A stretch of 64,000 nt of DNA from Sporobolomyces roseus (taxonomy: Eukaryota; Basidiomycota; Microbotryomycetes; Sporidiobolales; Sporidiobolaceae), in assembly GCA_016617785.1 (NCBI GenBank), contig JADILM010000006.1:1612001-1676000 (forward strand). Reading direction: 5' to 3'. Made by a program: the position numbers and the translations under genes. Shown here one piece after another: positions 24,320-34,918 of the stretch (position 1 is the first letter of the stretch; the number at the start of each line of letters is the position of its first letter). The notes under the pieces were generated by a model. It was not told the DNA's origin. It worked only from the letters and a program-made list of their open reading frames with translations, and searched no databases.

Positions 24320-25482
24320 TCTCCCCCCTATATACCCGCGGTCTGTCTAGTCCTTTGTTGTGTTGTGTATTCCGCCTTTTCTGCACGACGGTTAATTGGA
24401 TATCCTGCGAAGGGATAATTCCTTGCTCTCTCGTTCCGATTTCTCACTTCAGAGCAATACCTTGCAGCTGTATCGTTGCTGAGCGAAGTGGATACTCTCG
24501 CTGGTCGAAAATATCGTTCCTCCAAGGAAATCAACTTGCGAAGTTTCGAAAACGCCTTCTCGCTCGCTTTCACTTCAACTCCCCTCACTTCTCTCCGCCG
24601 AATCACCTCCTACCATCTCTCGATATCACTGCTATACTATATCCAACCACTCTACTAAGCCCACAGTCAAGAATCGACGACACGGCCGAAGCGATTTGAT
24701 CAATAAACAAGTCAGCGATATCAGCGAAAGCTCGACAAGGGACTGCGGGTGTACACTCAGGGCTTTACTAGGTCAGTCAGAACTCATGTATTGCGATCGC
24801 TAGGAAGTCAGAGTGAGGTAAAGGGCTAGTGGAAACGGGTCCAAGCAAGTGCTCTCGAAGGGCATAACTCTGCATCCCGCGCGTTCGAGCGTTAGTGGAA
24901 GCAACACGGGGACTAGTCAAGGGCTAGTACACAGATCCATGAGCTGACTCATTGGATTTGAGAGGATAGATTTTCCCCCTCTTCGTCCTCGAACTTGATC
25001 CGATCTTCCCGCTCTTTCTCTTCCAACTCGACTACCGCTTTACACTACCATCTAACCCTAATACCTTCAAAGTGATTTCCAATACCGTTCAGCTCAGCCA
25101 TTCTTGACTCTTCAATCTCGATTCCTCCTTCAACAAACTCCAACCCTCTCGCCTCAACTCACATCTACTTGCAACCTACAACCAAGGCTTCCGCCCTAAT
25201 CGTAGTAAACGATAGCCACTGTAAGCAGCTCTTTCGTTTGCACGGATTTCCCGACATTTTCCAGCCCTCCTCTCTCTTGCTGTTCCGGCCCCCACCTTCA
25301 CCCTCCTCTCTCCTTCTCCCTTACTATCGAGTTGAGGTGTGCGTGGAAGTACAAAGGTAGAAATGCCTCGAGTGAGGCAGTATCTCCTGGAACCCCTCCC
25401 CCTTGACCCCGTCAAATTCTAAATCTCGCAGAGCAGGAAAATCGCTGACAACCCTACTCTTCGCTTTACAGATACTCTTTAA
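24320..25482. other. Intergenic region between STT4 and the kinase gene
   Basis: Contains the STT4 3' untranslated region and the probable promoter and pyrimidine-rich leader of the downstream kinase gene. The short word AAGGGCTAGT recurs near 24822 and 24920. No protein-coding exon or RNA gene could be supported. Confidence 0.6.
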
Positions 25483-28035
25483 ATGACGACATCTTCACCT
25501 CTACCGTCGACTTCGAATGCGAAACCCCATTTATCCCTCTCTGTCGGTCCGACTCCTCGACCTCCTCCTTCTCTCGCCTCTGCATCTCCCTCAGCTCAAG
25601 TCAACTCGAGAAGGATAGCTTCATGGGGCTCGGTGAATTCAGAGAGCGGTTTCAGTGCGATGGGAGAACGTGGAATGACTCCTTTACCGAGTCCGATGGA
25701 TTCGAGAGAATGGGGTTACTTGCCTACTGAAGGAGGAGGATCGAGGGGAAGTTGGGGAAGGAGTCAAGGAAAGAGATGGTTCGGTAGTAATCATGGAGGA
25801 GAGGATTCACCGTCCCTAGGAGGAGGAGGAAAGAGTTGGATGTCCAATTTTCATCAATCTCCTACTCCCGCTTCTTATTCTCATCATCCCTCTCCGTCGA
25901 CAAATCAGCCGAACCCTTCAACAGTATCCAGAAATAGATCCGAACCTTCTAGATCGAAAACCTTGTCATTCTTCGATTCTTCTTCTCCCGTCATTCCTCC
26001 CTCGACTTCGAACTCTAGCTTGACCGATCCTTCCCTCGTCTTATCTCCACCACCGAATCCTCCTTCTCGCAACAACTCTCTCAACACCCGATCAAACGTC
26101 CATACTCGACCTAGATCTTCCTCCCGACTTTCAATTTCCGATCTACCTGATCAACCTGATCCGCTGAGGAGTTCCACAACTAGTACGAGTAGTTGGTTGA
26201 ACGATTTCAATCCTACCAATGGAGCTGTATCATGGGGGAAGAGGGATAGAGGCACTTCGATCGGAAGTTGGTCGAGTGAAGTAGAGAGAGCTGCTAGGTT
26301 ACGCACAGAGACCTCAAGTACGACGGAGAGTGATGCAGGGGGAACGGGTCAATCGACACCGGTTGAGAGGAGGTTGTTTATGGATCTAGGAGGGACAGAG
26401 ACAGTTAGGAACAGTCCTGATCGACCGGTTTTACCTCACCTCGATACTTCATTCTCTACTTCACCAGAGAAAGTTCAACCTCACAGAAGAGAGAGATCAA
26501 TTTCTACGACTTCGAACGGATCTACCTCTGCTGGAGTTTTCCCTCAGAAACCTTTATCCTCTCTTCCGACCGCAATAGAAGATCCCTCTCTTCCTTTCCC
26601 ATCTCCTACGAATCCTTCAAACCCTCGCTCTCGTTTTCTCAATCACCATCATCCCTCCCCTCCTTCGTACAAGGATTCACCACCACCACCGATCGACCTC
26701 TCTTCACTCAAGAAACGTAATTTCCTTGCACCCTCTGATTTATCCACTGCGACTCCTCGTACTCCACCGAGTATGGAAGAATTACAGAAGATCATTGGAG
26801 GTACTACAATCTCTGATGCCGCTCAGGAAGAAGATGCGAAAGGTGCGGTAGGAAGGAAAGAGGGACCTGGTCAAGGGGATCGAGTGGGAGAATACAAAGT
26901 TGTGAGGGTGTTGGGGAAAGGAGCGTTCTCGAGAGTTGCGTTAGCTGCGAGGAAAGGGGAAGGGACAGAGACAGAGGTTGCGTTGAAATTGATCGAGAGG
27001 GGGAGTTGTGAAAGGAATGAGAGGATGAGGATTAGTGTATTGAGAGAAGTCGAAGTTTTAAAGGTGAGCACTTGATTTCAATTAGAGTTTTGCAAGAAGC
27101 TGACTCTACTCGTCGATCGAATGCTCGCAGAACATCTCACATCCATCATTAGTAACATTATCGAGTTCCTTCTTGACACCACTCTATACAGTCCTAGTAT
27201 TGGATTATTGCCCAGGAGGAGAACTATTCGATTTCCTCGCATCCTACCACTCTCTAATCACCGAAGGATTAGCGAGAAGAATGTTTGGAGAGTTGTGTGA
27301 TGCAGTAGGTTGGATGCATCGTGTTGGTTTAGTACATCGTGATATAAAACTCGAGAGTAAGCATTCACTTCTCTCTTCTCTCTGTCTCAAGGTCCAACTA
27401 ATCTCAAAAGTGAATTAGATATTCTCCTCACTTCTCGATTGTTCCCTTTACCACTCGACTCGAATCCACTAGATCACCTCGGATCACCATTCCTCAAATT
27501 GACAGATTTTGGATTATCTAGATTCATTAATCCTTCTTCACCGCTGTTACAAACTCGTTGTGGATCTGAAGCGTACGCTGCACCAGAATTATTGATGGGT
27601 AAACTGTACGATGGGAGATTGACGGATTCGTGGGCGGTCGGAGTCGTTTTGTATGCGTTGGTGACTGGGGGTTTACCGTTTGTTGAGGAGGAGGAAACTA
27701 GTAGGGAACGATTTGAAGGGTTGGAGAGAAGGGTTAGTACGAGAGGTGGGAGGAAAGGTTATTTGTTGAAGATTGCGAAAGGAGAATACTCGTGGCCTGA
27801 GAAGACAACTGGACTGATAGAGGTTGGAGGAGAGTTGAAGGATTTGGTAGGGAGGTTGTTGGTGAGGGATCCTTCGAAGAGATGGAGGATAGATGGGAGT
27901 GAATTGTGGGAGTCAGAGTGGATGCGAGGAGGGGAGGGACAAGTGAGGAGAGTAGAGGGGACAGTGAGGACTACGATGGAGGAATTGAATAGAACGAGAG
28001 GGGCAGAGATGATTGATTTTAATGAGACTACTTGA
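25483..28035 (+). CDS. Serine/threonine protein kinase, CAMK-like, with long disordered N-terminus
   Basis: Exons 25483-27063, 27131-27356, 27419-28035; 807 residues. The first ~460 residues are S/P/T-rich and probably disordered, with many potential phosphosites. The kinase domain follows: glycine loop VLGKGAFSRVAL (~476), the VALKLIE lysine (~503), catalytic loop VHRDIKLENILL, LTDFGLSRF, the activation segment TRCGSEAYAAPELLMG and DSWAVGVVLYALVTGGLPF. The CGSEAYAAPE segment and long insert before LTDFGLS place it in the CAMK group of fungal kinases near the Kin4/PRR type, but I cannot name an orthologue. The second junction splits the Asn codon of KLENILL. All catalytic residues are present, so it should be active. 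Confidence 0.88.
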
Positions 28036-28228
28036 TAATTCTTGTGTGTATATCTATGTTGTAGATAGGTAGTCGACTTCTTCTTTGTTGTCATGATCAT
28101 TCCCGATTCTTGATTTTGCGATTTTCGACTTGAAGGAATTTTTGAAGTTTCTTGTTCCTCACTTGTTCTCATTTCGAATCTCGCATCTCGATTGCTGCTC
28201 ATGCACTCATCAATACAACACTAGATCA

Positions 28229-30308
28229 ATGCCATCACTCTACGATTCACTCTCTTCCTCTTGCCTCCCTTCCTTCTCTCTTCCCTTTCCAATCTCTCAA
28301 CTTGATCAACTCTCCTCAACCAACAATACTCAAGATGAATTACCTACCCTGAATTCAGCTAGAATGAGAATCGTAGATGGATGGCAAGGGAGTGGAAGTT
28401 TTGGGAGAGGAGGGAGAGAAGGAGAGGGAAAAGAAATCGAGGGGGATTGGAGAGGAGGTATAAATGGGGGAAGTAACGTAGGAGTAAGTTCAGCAATCAT
28501 CTCTTAATCTCGATCTGCGAGGGGCGCAGGAGCTATGAGACAAGCAATACGGTGGAAATGGGAATAAACAATATAGAGGGAGAATTATCCAATCTCATCA
28601 AGGGATGAAGCGCTGGTACTGGACGAGATAGTAGAGTAGGAAGCCATAGGATGTGAGGGGACGCAGCAGCTGTCAAGCGGAAGTGATTCGGGGATTCGGA
28701 TATTTCGCAATCACTGTACTGACACTGCTTCCCTCTCCGTCCTGATCTCATACAGATTCATTCAGCACCTCGGGTTTCATATTACTTCCCGAAAGGAGTA
28801 GGAGAATATCATTTCGGGGTGAGTTTCCCTTCGTCTTCCCCTTCTCCCACTCTCCCTTACCTCAAGCTCACCTCTCTCTCTCTCTCGATGAAATGAACGC
28901 TATAAGGAACGACATCCAATGAAACCTCATCGATTGACCTTGACGAATCATTTAGTAATTGGGTATGGGTTGCACAAGAAAATGGACATGTACGCTCCGA
29001 GGGCTGCTACGAAACAGGAATTGGAAGCGTTTCATGATGTCGATTACGTCGACTTCCTTTCGAGGTGAGGCTTAGCGACGATCTACCTATGCAATTTACA
29101 GCTGCTGATGTAGTATTGTCGCTTCTCTGCACAGAGTTACACCAGAAAACGTTCGACACTACAATTCAGTACTCTCTCGATTCAACATAGGGGACGACTG
29201 TCCGATCTTTAGTGACATGTATGATTATTGCGCCCAATACGCAGGGGCGAGTTTGTTGGCGGCGAGAAAGATTAATCAAGGAGTTACGGATATAGCTATC
29301 AATTGGACGGGCGGCTTGCACCATGCGAAGAAGAGTGAAGCATCTGGGTTCTGTTATGTCAACGATATCGTCCTAGCGATATTGGAACTCTTGAGGTGAG
29401 TTTTCTACATCAGAATTTTTTCCAATCTTTTTCACTTTTTTTCTCTCGAAGTGGACTGAACTCCCCCAATTTGTAGGGTCCACAATCGAGTGCTTTACAT
29501 TGATATCGACATTCATCATGGAGATGGAGTACAAGAAGCGTTCTACAATTCAAACCGAGTCCTCACAGTATCCTTCCACAAATATTCTCCCGATTTCTTC
29601 CCTGGTACGGGTCACCTCGATGAACTCGGTCACTCGTTGGGCAAATACTTCTCGTTGAACGTACCCCTTCAAGATGGGATCGACAACGAATCTTACGTCG
29701 CCCTGTTCAAATCAATCATGGAACCTACGATCTACACTTTCTCTCCTTCGGCTATCGTTCTTCAATGTGGAGCAGACTCGTTGGGATGTGATCGATTAGG
29801 AGCGTTCAACCTCTCGATCGCAGCACATGGAGAATGTGTCAGGTACATCAAGTCTTTCAATTTACCTTTGATCGTTCTCGGAGGAGGAGGATACACGATC
29901 AAGAACGTCTCTCGTTGTTGGACTTATGAAACGAGCGTCTTACTAGGATTGGAAGGTTCTTTACCCAACACTTTACCTCACACACCTTACGACGATTTCT
30001 TTTCCCCTGATTGGAAGTTGCATCCCGAGTTGGCGGGAGGGAGGAACAGGGTAGAGAATATGAATGATCGAGCTAGTTTGGAGAGGATCAGGATGGGAGT
30101 GTTGGAGAGGTTGCGAGGAATGCATGGTGCTCCGTCAGTTATGATGCACGAGGTTCCGCAAGGGTTGATGCAGTGGGTTCAGGAGGGAATGAAAGATGAG
30201 GAATGGAGGGATGAGACGGAAAAGGGAAAGGATCTGAGTGGGAAGGAGGGTGGTTATGAGCCTGGAGAGGAAGTAGAAGCGATTCAAGAGGTCGTTGCGA
30301 AGGATTGA
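28229..30308 (+). CDS. HOS2: Class I histone deacetylase, Hos2 type
   Basis: Zinc-dependent lysine deacetylase; Hos2 is the catalytic subunit of the Set3 complex acting on H3/H4 in transcribed genes. Exons 28229-28483, 28756-28818, 28907-29064, 29135-29395, 29477-30308; 522 residues. The HDAC fold is complete: [24 protein letters not shown], the tandem histidines of [14 protein letters not shown] (~221-222), the metal-binding [16 protein letters not shown] (~253-266), [12 protein letters not shown] and LGGGGYT. The combination YHFG plus [17 protein letters not shown] favours HOS2 over RPD3. The first exon (85 residues, low complexity) is tentative: it requires a 272-base intron, far longer than its neighbours, and Hos2 proteins usually have shorter N-termini. 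The C-terminal tail is acidic. Confidence 0.92.
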
Positions 30309-30586
30309 TGGAATGGTTTAGTTTTTGAAGTCTGTCTCTTTCTTTCGTATGTTGTTGTAAAGTCTTTGATCCTTTCTTTACACCGCTTTTCTTACTGTTA
30401 TGGAACCGGCGAAGATCGCGAGAAGAGACGAGGGAATTGCTTTGTAATCCGATAGAGAGAGAAATCAAGCGAAATTTTGGCGAAGTCGAACCAGTGACTT
30501 CATCGCTCTGTTTTCCCTCTCTCTCTTCTCTCTCACCATATCGCTCTCATTGAGCACCCTCACATCGTAAGCCGCTCTCACTGCTC

Positions 30587-33361
30587 ATGTTCAGTCTAGT
30601 AGACTCAGAGTTCTCTCTACAGATGTCACAACTGCCGAATAGTTCAACTTCTCAAGATCGAAGAGTTTCTTATTCTCATTACCAACCTCCACCTCAACCT
30701 ATTCATTTCCCTTATCAACAGCAGCAACAACCACTCTATCCTCAGCAGCAACAAGCATTGAACCACTTTGGACGGAATCAACCGATGACGAATTATTCAA
30801 CTCCAAACATCGTAAACCCTTTCCAACAACACCAAATCGCAAAGACTACTACTGCTAGAGTAGGCCAAGGTCAAGATTTCGAATTATTCGGACGAGCAAC
30901 GACTAGTAATTTCGGTCAACTTCAACCTCAGTCTCAGTCAATGATGGATTACTCTACTGCTTCCCTACCTGATCTGATTCCAGATCAAGGTTCTCCTTCT
31001 TCCTCAGCATCCGCCGTCTCTTCTCAAAGAATCGATTCCCCTCCTTTACAACAACCATCCTCCTCTTCTCGTCAATCTCTCCATCGTCCCTCACTCCAAT
31101 CCCTCAACTCGGATAGATCAAATGGAGGGAGCTACAGAGGAGAAGGGAGGGCGAGTTCAGTACCTCCACCAGAATTCCCGAGACCGATGCGCAGGAAAAC
31201 TCAAGAGAATCATCATTGGCCTTCATTCGTTTCCTCGAACGGTTCTACATCTTCTTCTTCGACTAGTTCCTCTCAGTACCTCCCTACTCCTCAGCAACTC
31301 CCTCAGCATAACCTACCCTACGTCGATGAACCTTCCTCTTACACTCTCCCTCCTTCTTCTGCGTCGAATTCAACTTTTGATCCCGCTTCCCTCTCCCTCT
31401 CTCCCGCTCAATACCCTTACGCCTATCAAGCTCCTCACACCGATCACCCTCTCCTCCCTTCTGAACAGTCAGACTTGTTAGATCGAGTGAGAAGGGATTT
31501 ACTCGATGTCGACCTCAGTTCGATCAAAGGTCCTTTGCGAGCTCTCGCTTTATCCAGAGGAGGAGGCAGCGATGGAGGAGAAGGATACACGATGATGAGT
31601 CCTTTACCTTCGTTCAACGATTATCGAGCATCACTCCCTTCAACAATAGCTGCCGATCGCGACAAGACTCCTACACCAAATTACCATCGTTCCCCTCCTT
31701 CTACTCGATCCCCAGCCATCGCGGCCCTCCAACATTCTTCAGAGATAGGAACTGTCTCACCTCAAGAAGCGTTCTTGGATTATCCGGCGGTCGATTCGAA
31801 GTTGCATGATCTAGGGGAGAAGGATGGGAAATTAGCTAGGAGTGATTTCGGAGTCGGAGTTGGTCATTCCTTGTTCGCTCCTTTACCGACTTCGATCCCT
31901 CTCCATCCTTCCCAAGTTCCAACGAGTAAGAACAAGATTAAACCGACAAATTCGAAATCTTCGACCACTTCCCTACAGAACGCTTTCCCTGCCGTCACGA
32001 CCACTGTCAATTCCATCTCTTCCCGCTCTCCTACTCCTCAGCAATCTACTTCTTCTGTTCCTCAAACTCCCGCTTCTCAATCCCTCAAAACTTCTCGCAA
32101 CCCACATCCATTCTCTGTACCCCAAAACGCCGTTTCTTGGGCTACTCGACGTTCCAACTCGGGTCGACATTTGGTAGGTGGAATAGTAGATGGGGATGTA
32201 GATGACGAGGATGGAGATTTCGGAGAACCTTCTTCATCGACTGAAGTGACTGCTGGTGAAGAAGAAGAAGAGTACCTTCTCGATGGGGTTAGGAGACGGG
32301 CGGGATTACCTCAGGGATTCGGGAGATTCGATAGGAAGGAATTGGGATTGGAGGGGTCGAATTCGGAGGTCGAGAGAGCTAGGTATGGGACGGAGAGAGA
32401 AGGGGAGTTGATCAATTCGAGACCGATCAAAGAGGAGAATGGAAGAGTTTATGGAGTACCCCAACCACAAGAGGAGGAGCATCAGGAAACTTTCTCTTTC
32501 ATCCCTCCACAACCCCTCACCTCGAGGAAACAACAATTCGAAGATCCTCCTCCAACTTTCGCTTCACCCAAGAAATCATTCCTCTTCTCTTCGAATTCAC
32601 AACATCCGACTCCTATTGCACCCGCACCTTCTTCACACGGTACTTCGACCCCTCGACGTGCAGCAGCAGCAAACGCTTTAGCCGGGTTACAAGCTCAATC
32701 TTCGAATTCTTCCCTCGATGAACCAAATTCTGCACCCTCAAACAGTGCGACTACTTCAACAGCGGCGAATCGAAGTAAACGACAGAGGAAGAGATCTAGA
32801 CTTGCGTTGGAAGAGGACGAGGACGATGATGAGTATAGAGAGGAAGGGGATGGAGGTGAGGAAGAAGAAGATGCAGAGATCGAGAAAGGAGACGAATCGG
32901 ACGAGTATCAGGAAGGAGGGAGTTTGACGAGAAAGAGGAGGACGAGCGCTACTCAAGATGAATCGGATGAATCTTATAGATCGAGTTCGAATGCTCCTAC
33001 TCCCGCTTCCTCGGCTCGTCGATCAGGAGGAGGAGGAGGAACGAAGGGAGGATCGTCAGCTCCGAAACGACGTCGACGCGCTCCTGCAACTGAAGGGAAA
33101 TCTTCGTCTTCGACATCGAAAGGTTCGATTTCGTGTGATCACGTCTCTACGTCGACGGGGCAGAAGTGTGGAGTCGTTTTCAGGAGACCTTACGATTTGG
33201 CGAGACACAAGGAAACTATTCATGGAGAGACACTCGGGGGAGAGAAGTTGCCTCCTGGGAAAGCGAAGGAATGGAGGTGTAGTGAGTGTGGTGGGACTTT
33301 TTCGAGGAAGGATGCCTTGTTGAGACATGGTAGGATTAGGGGTCATAAACCGGGAGTGTAG
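30587..33361 (+). CDS. C2H2 zinc-finger protein, putative transcription factor
   Basis: Single-exon frame of 924 codons from 30587. Most of it is Q/S/P-rich and disordered, with Gln runs near residues 45-60, an acidic/basic patch near 730-800 (KRQRKRSRL followed by EEDEDDDEY) and serine stretches. DNA binding would be by two C-terminal fingers: a degenerate CDH-x8-CGVVFRRPYDLARHKETIH from ~850 and WRCSECGGTFSRKDALLRHGRIRGH from ~897. The final finger has a five-residue His spacing. This layout, a long disordered activator with paired fingers at the extreme C-terminus, is typical of basidiomycete regulators; no orthologue is named. The start could instead be the ATG at 30623, which follows a CTACAG acceptor-like sequence. 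Confidence 0.8.
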   Translation: MFSLVDSEFSLQMSQLPNSSTSQDRRVSYSHYQPPPQPIHFPYQQQQQPLYPQQQQALNHFGRNQPMTNYSTPNIVNPFQQHQIAKTTTARVGQGQDFELFGRATTSNFGQLQPQSQSMMDYSTASLPDLIPDQGSPSSSASAVSSQRIDSPPLQQPSSSSRQSLHRPSLQSLNSDRSNGGSYRGEGRASSVPPPEFPRPMRRKTQENHHWPSFVSSNGSTSSSSTSSSQYLPTPQQLPQHNLPYVDEPSSYTLPPSSASNSTFDPASLSLSPAQYPYAYQAPHTDHPLLPSEQSDLLDRVRRDLLDVDLSSIKGPLRALALSRGGGSDGGEGYTMMSPLPSFNDYRASLPSTIAADRDKTPTPNYHRSPPSTRSPAIAALQHSSEIGTVSPQEAFLDYPAVDSKLHDLGEKDGKLARSDFGVGVGHSLFAPLPTSIPLHPSQVPTSKNKIKPTNSKSSTTSLQNAFPAVTTTVNSISSRSPTPQQSTSSVPQTPASQSLKTSRNPHPFSVPQNAVSWATRRSNSGRHLVGGIVDGDVDDEDGDFGEPSSSTEVTAGEEEEEYLLDGVRRRAGLPQGFGRFDRKELGLEGSNSEVERARYGTEREGELINSRPIKEENGRVYGVPQPQEEEHQETFSFIPPQPLTSRKQQFEDPPPTFASPKKSFLFSSNSQHPTPIAPAPSSHGTSTPRRAAAANALAGLQAQSSNSSLDEPNSAPSNSATTSTAANRSKRQRKRSRLALEEDEDDDEYREEGDGGEEEEDAEIEKGDESDEYQEGGSLTRKRRTSATQDESDESYRSSSNAPTPASSARRSGGGGGTKGGSSAPKRRRRAPATEGKSSSSTSKGSISCDHVSTSTGQKCGVVFRRPYDLARHKETIHGETLGGEKLPPGKAKEWRCSECGGTFSRKDALLRHGRIRGHKPGV

Positions 33362-33932
33362 AAGGTACGTCTCTGCTCTCTGTATCGATCCGGACGAGAA
33401 AGGAATTGATGGATGAGTTGGCGTTAGAGTACAGCTTTATACTCCACTTATCAGAAGAGCTGTACATGTTACACGACCTTCCACTCTTCTTCCCTCGCCC
33501 TGTAGCTATCTCCTCTCTTCGCTCCTAGTCAATCAAGGCTGTGCCAATCAATCTGTTCATAGTATTTTGTCTCTTTCGTTTTTTCTGTCAATAATTTTCG
33601 ACTCTCTCTTCCTCTTCGCTCGCACGCTACCCCTCTTCCTCTTCCTGTACAGATAGAACGCTTCTCCTCTTTCCTTCTCTCTCGCAGCTACAGTCTCTCC
33701 CGTCGTTTCACTCTCAAACCCCTCTGTACATAGCTTTTTCTCTTCTGTCTCTCTCTCATCCGCAATGTCGATACAGTAGCTCTCTCCTACGTTTTCTCAT
33801 TGTCCAGTCGAGAGAATTCTTTTCAGTACTCGATAGTGATCAGCAGAAAGATAGGGAAACTACTTCATTTGAGAATTGCGAAAACTGACTTTTTATTTAG
33901 TTGTAACAAGGGGTGAGAGAGCAAGGGAAAAA
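33362..33932. other. Intergenic region between convergent genes
   Basis: Both flanking genes end here, so it holds two 3' untranslated regions. It is pyrimidine-rich with many TCTCT runs; no gene seen. Confidence 0.6.
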
Positions 33933-34707
33933 CTAGATATCTACTTCTAATTTGTGCTGTTGAGGGTGTTGAGGCTTGTATGGTCTCGTTAAACCACTGA
34001 GTACATAACTTCCAACGACGAATACTAATCCCTTGATCAAACCCATTCTCTCTTCCTGATTCAACGGTCTCGATCCTCCTTTCCCACCTCCCTCCTTCTC
34101 CTCCTTCTCCTCACTCTTTCGTTCTTTGTGCTCCTTGTCTCCTTCTCCATTCCCACTTTCTCCATCTTTCGTCACTTTTTGAGAGGATTTCGCAGCTGAT
34201 GCAGGTAATTTATGATCATCTTTGAATCCTTCGAACGTATCGTCTGCTGAGGAGGCTGCGTGGGAAGGTCCTCCTCCTGGTAGAGTCGAGGGGGAAGCTA
34301 CGGTATGGACTTTGGATTGTTGGAGGGAAGGGAAATCGGTTGATGAAGTATCGTGAGAAGGGACTTGATAATGATCTGGTTCTGAAGGCTGTACACTCTT
34401 ACTAGATCAGTAGCAGTCCTATAGAGCGGTAAAGCAAGGGACCAGAGCGTACGATCGCCATTTTGTGATCTGTTGATTTCTCTTCCATCGAAGGTAAATG
34501 AACTTGACCTAATTCTCCTTTCGTTTCATCTTTGGGAGGTGCACTAAAAGGTACTTTGTCGTGTGGTTTCGCTTTTGGGAGATCGGCGGTTGCAACTGAG
34601 GATGCGAGTCGATAAGGAGATGAGAAAGGATAAGAGAGTTGAAACGTGTGGGGGAAAGCGGCTCGAGAAGAGGAGCGTAAGGCGATAGAGAGTCGTTGAG
34701 TGTACAT
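33933..34707 (-). CDS. Hypothetical mitochondrial protein with C-terminal membrane segment
   Basis: Exons 34707-34453 and 34388-33933; 236 residues. I do not recognise the family. The N-terminus (MYTQRLSIALRSSSRAAFPH) is basic, hydroxylated and free of acids, a good mitochondrial presequence. The middle is hydrophilic and highly charged, with KERKSEEKEEKEGGGKGG near 175. A single hydrophobic stretch GLIKGLVFVVGSYVLSG lies close to the C-terminus, before a proline/glutamine-rich tail ending KLEVDI. The intron is 64 bases. The picture is a membrane-anchored mitochondrial protein with a disordered matrix or intermembrane domain; the function is unknown. Confidence 0.7.
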
Positions 34708-34918
34708 TCGAGCTAGTTTGTGGTGGTTCTGTAAGTTGTCAAGTGAGGGAAGTGAAGGGAAAGGAGGAGAAGGAAATTTTGTGCCAACATTTGATCGAAA
34801 ATGACGGAACTCTTCGATTTCGCAACGGCAAACTCTTCGAAATCTTCTCTCTTCATCGTAACGGTGAGGAGGTATCTATGAATATGGGAAATTGCAAGGA
34901 ATGAAAGGAAAGTGAATT

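Noticed and set aside
24870..24900. GTTCGA sequence resembling a tRNA T-loop
   Set aside because: The flanking bases do not pair as a T-stem and no anticodon arm or acceptor stem could be drawn.
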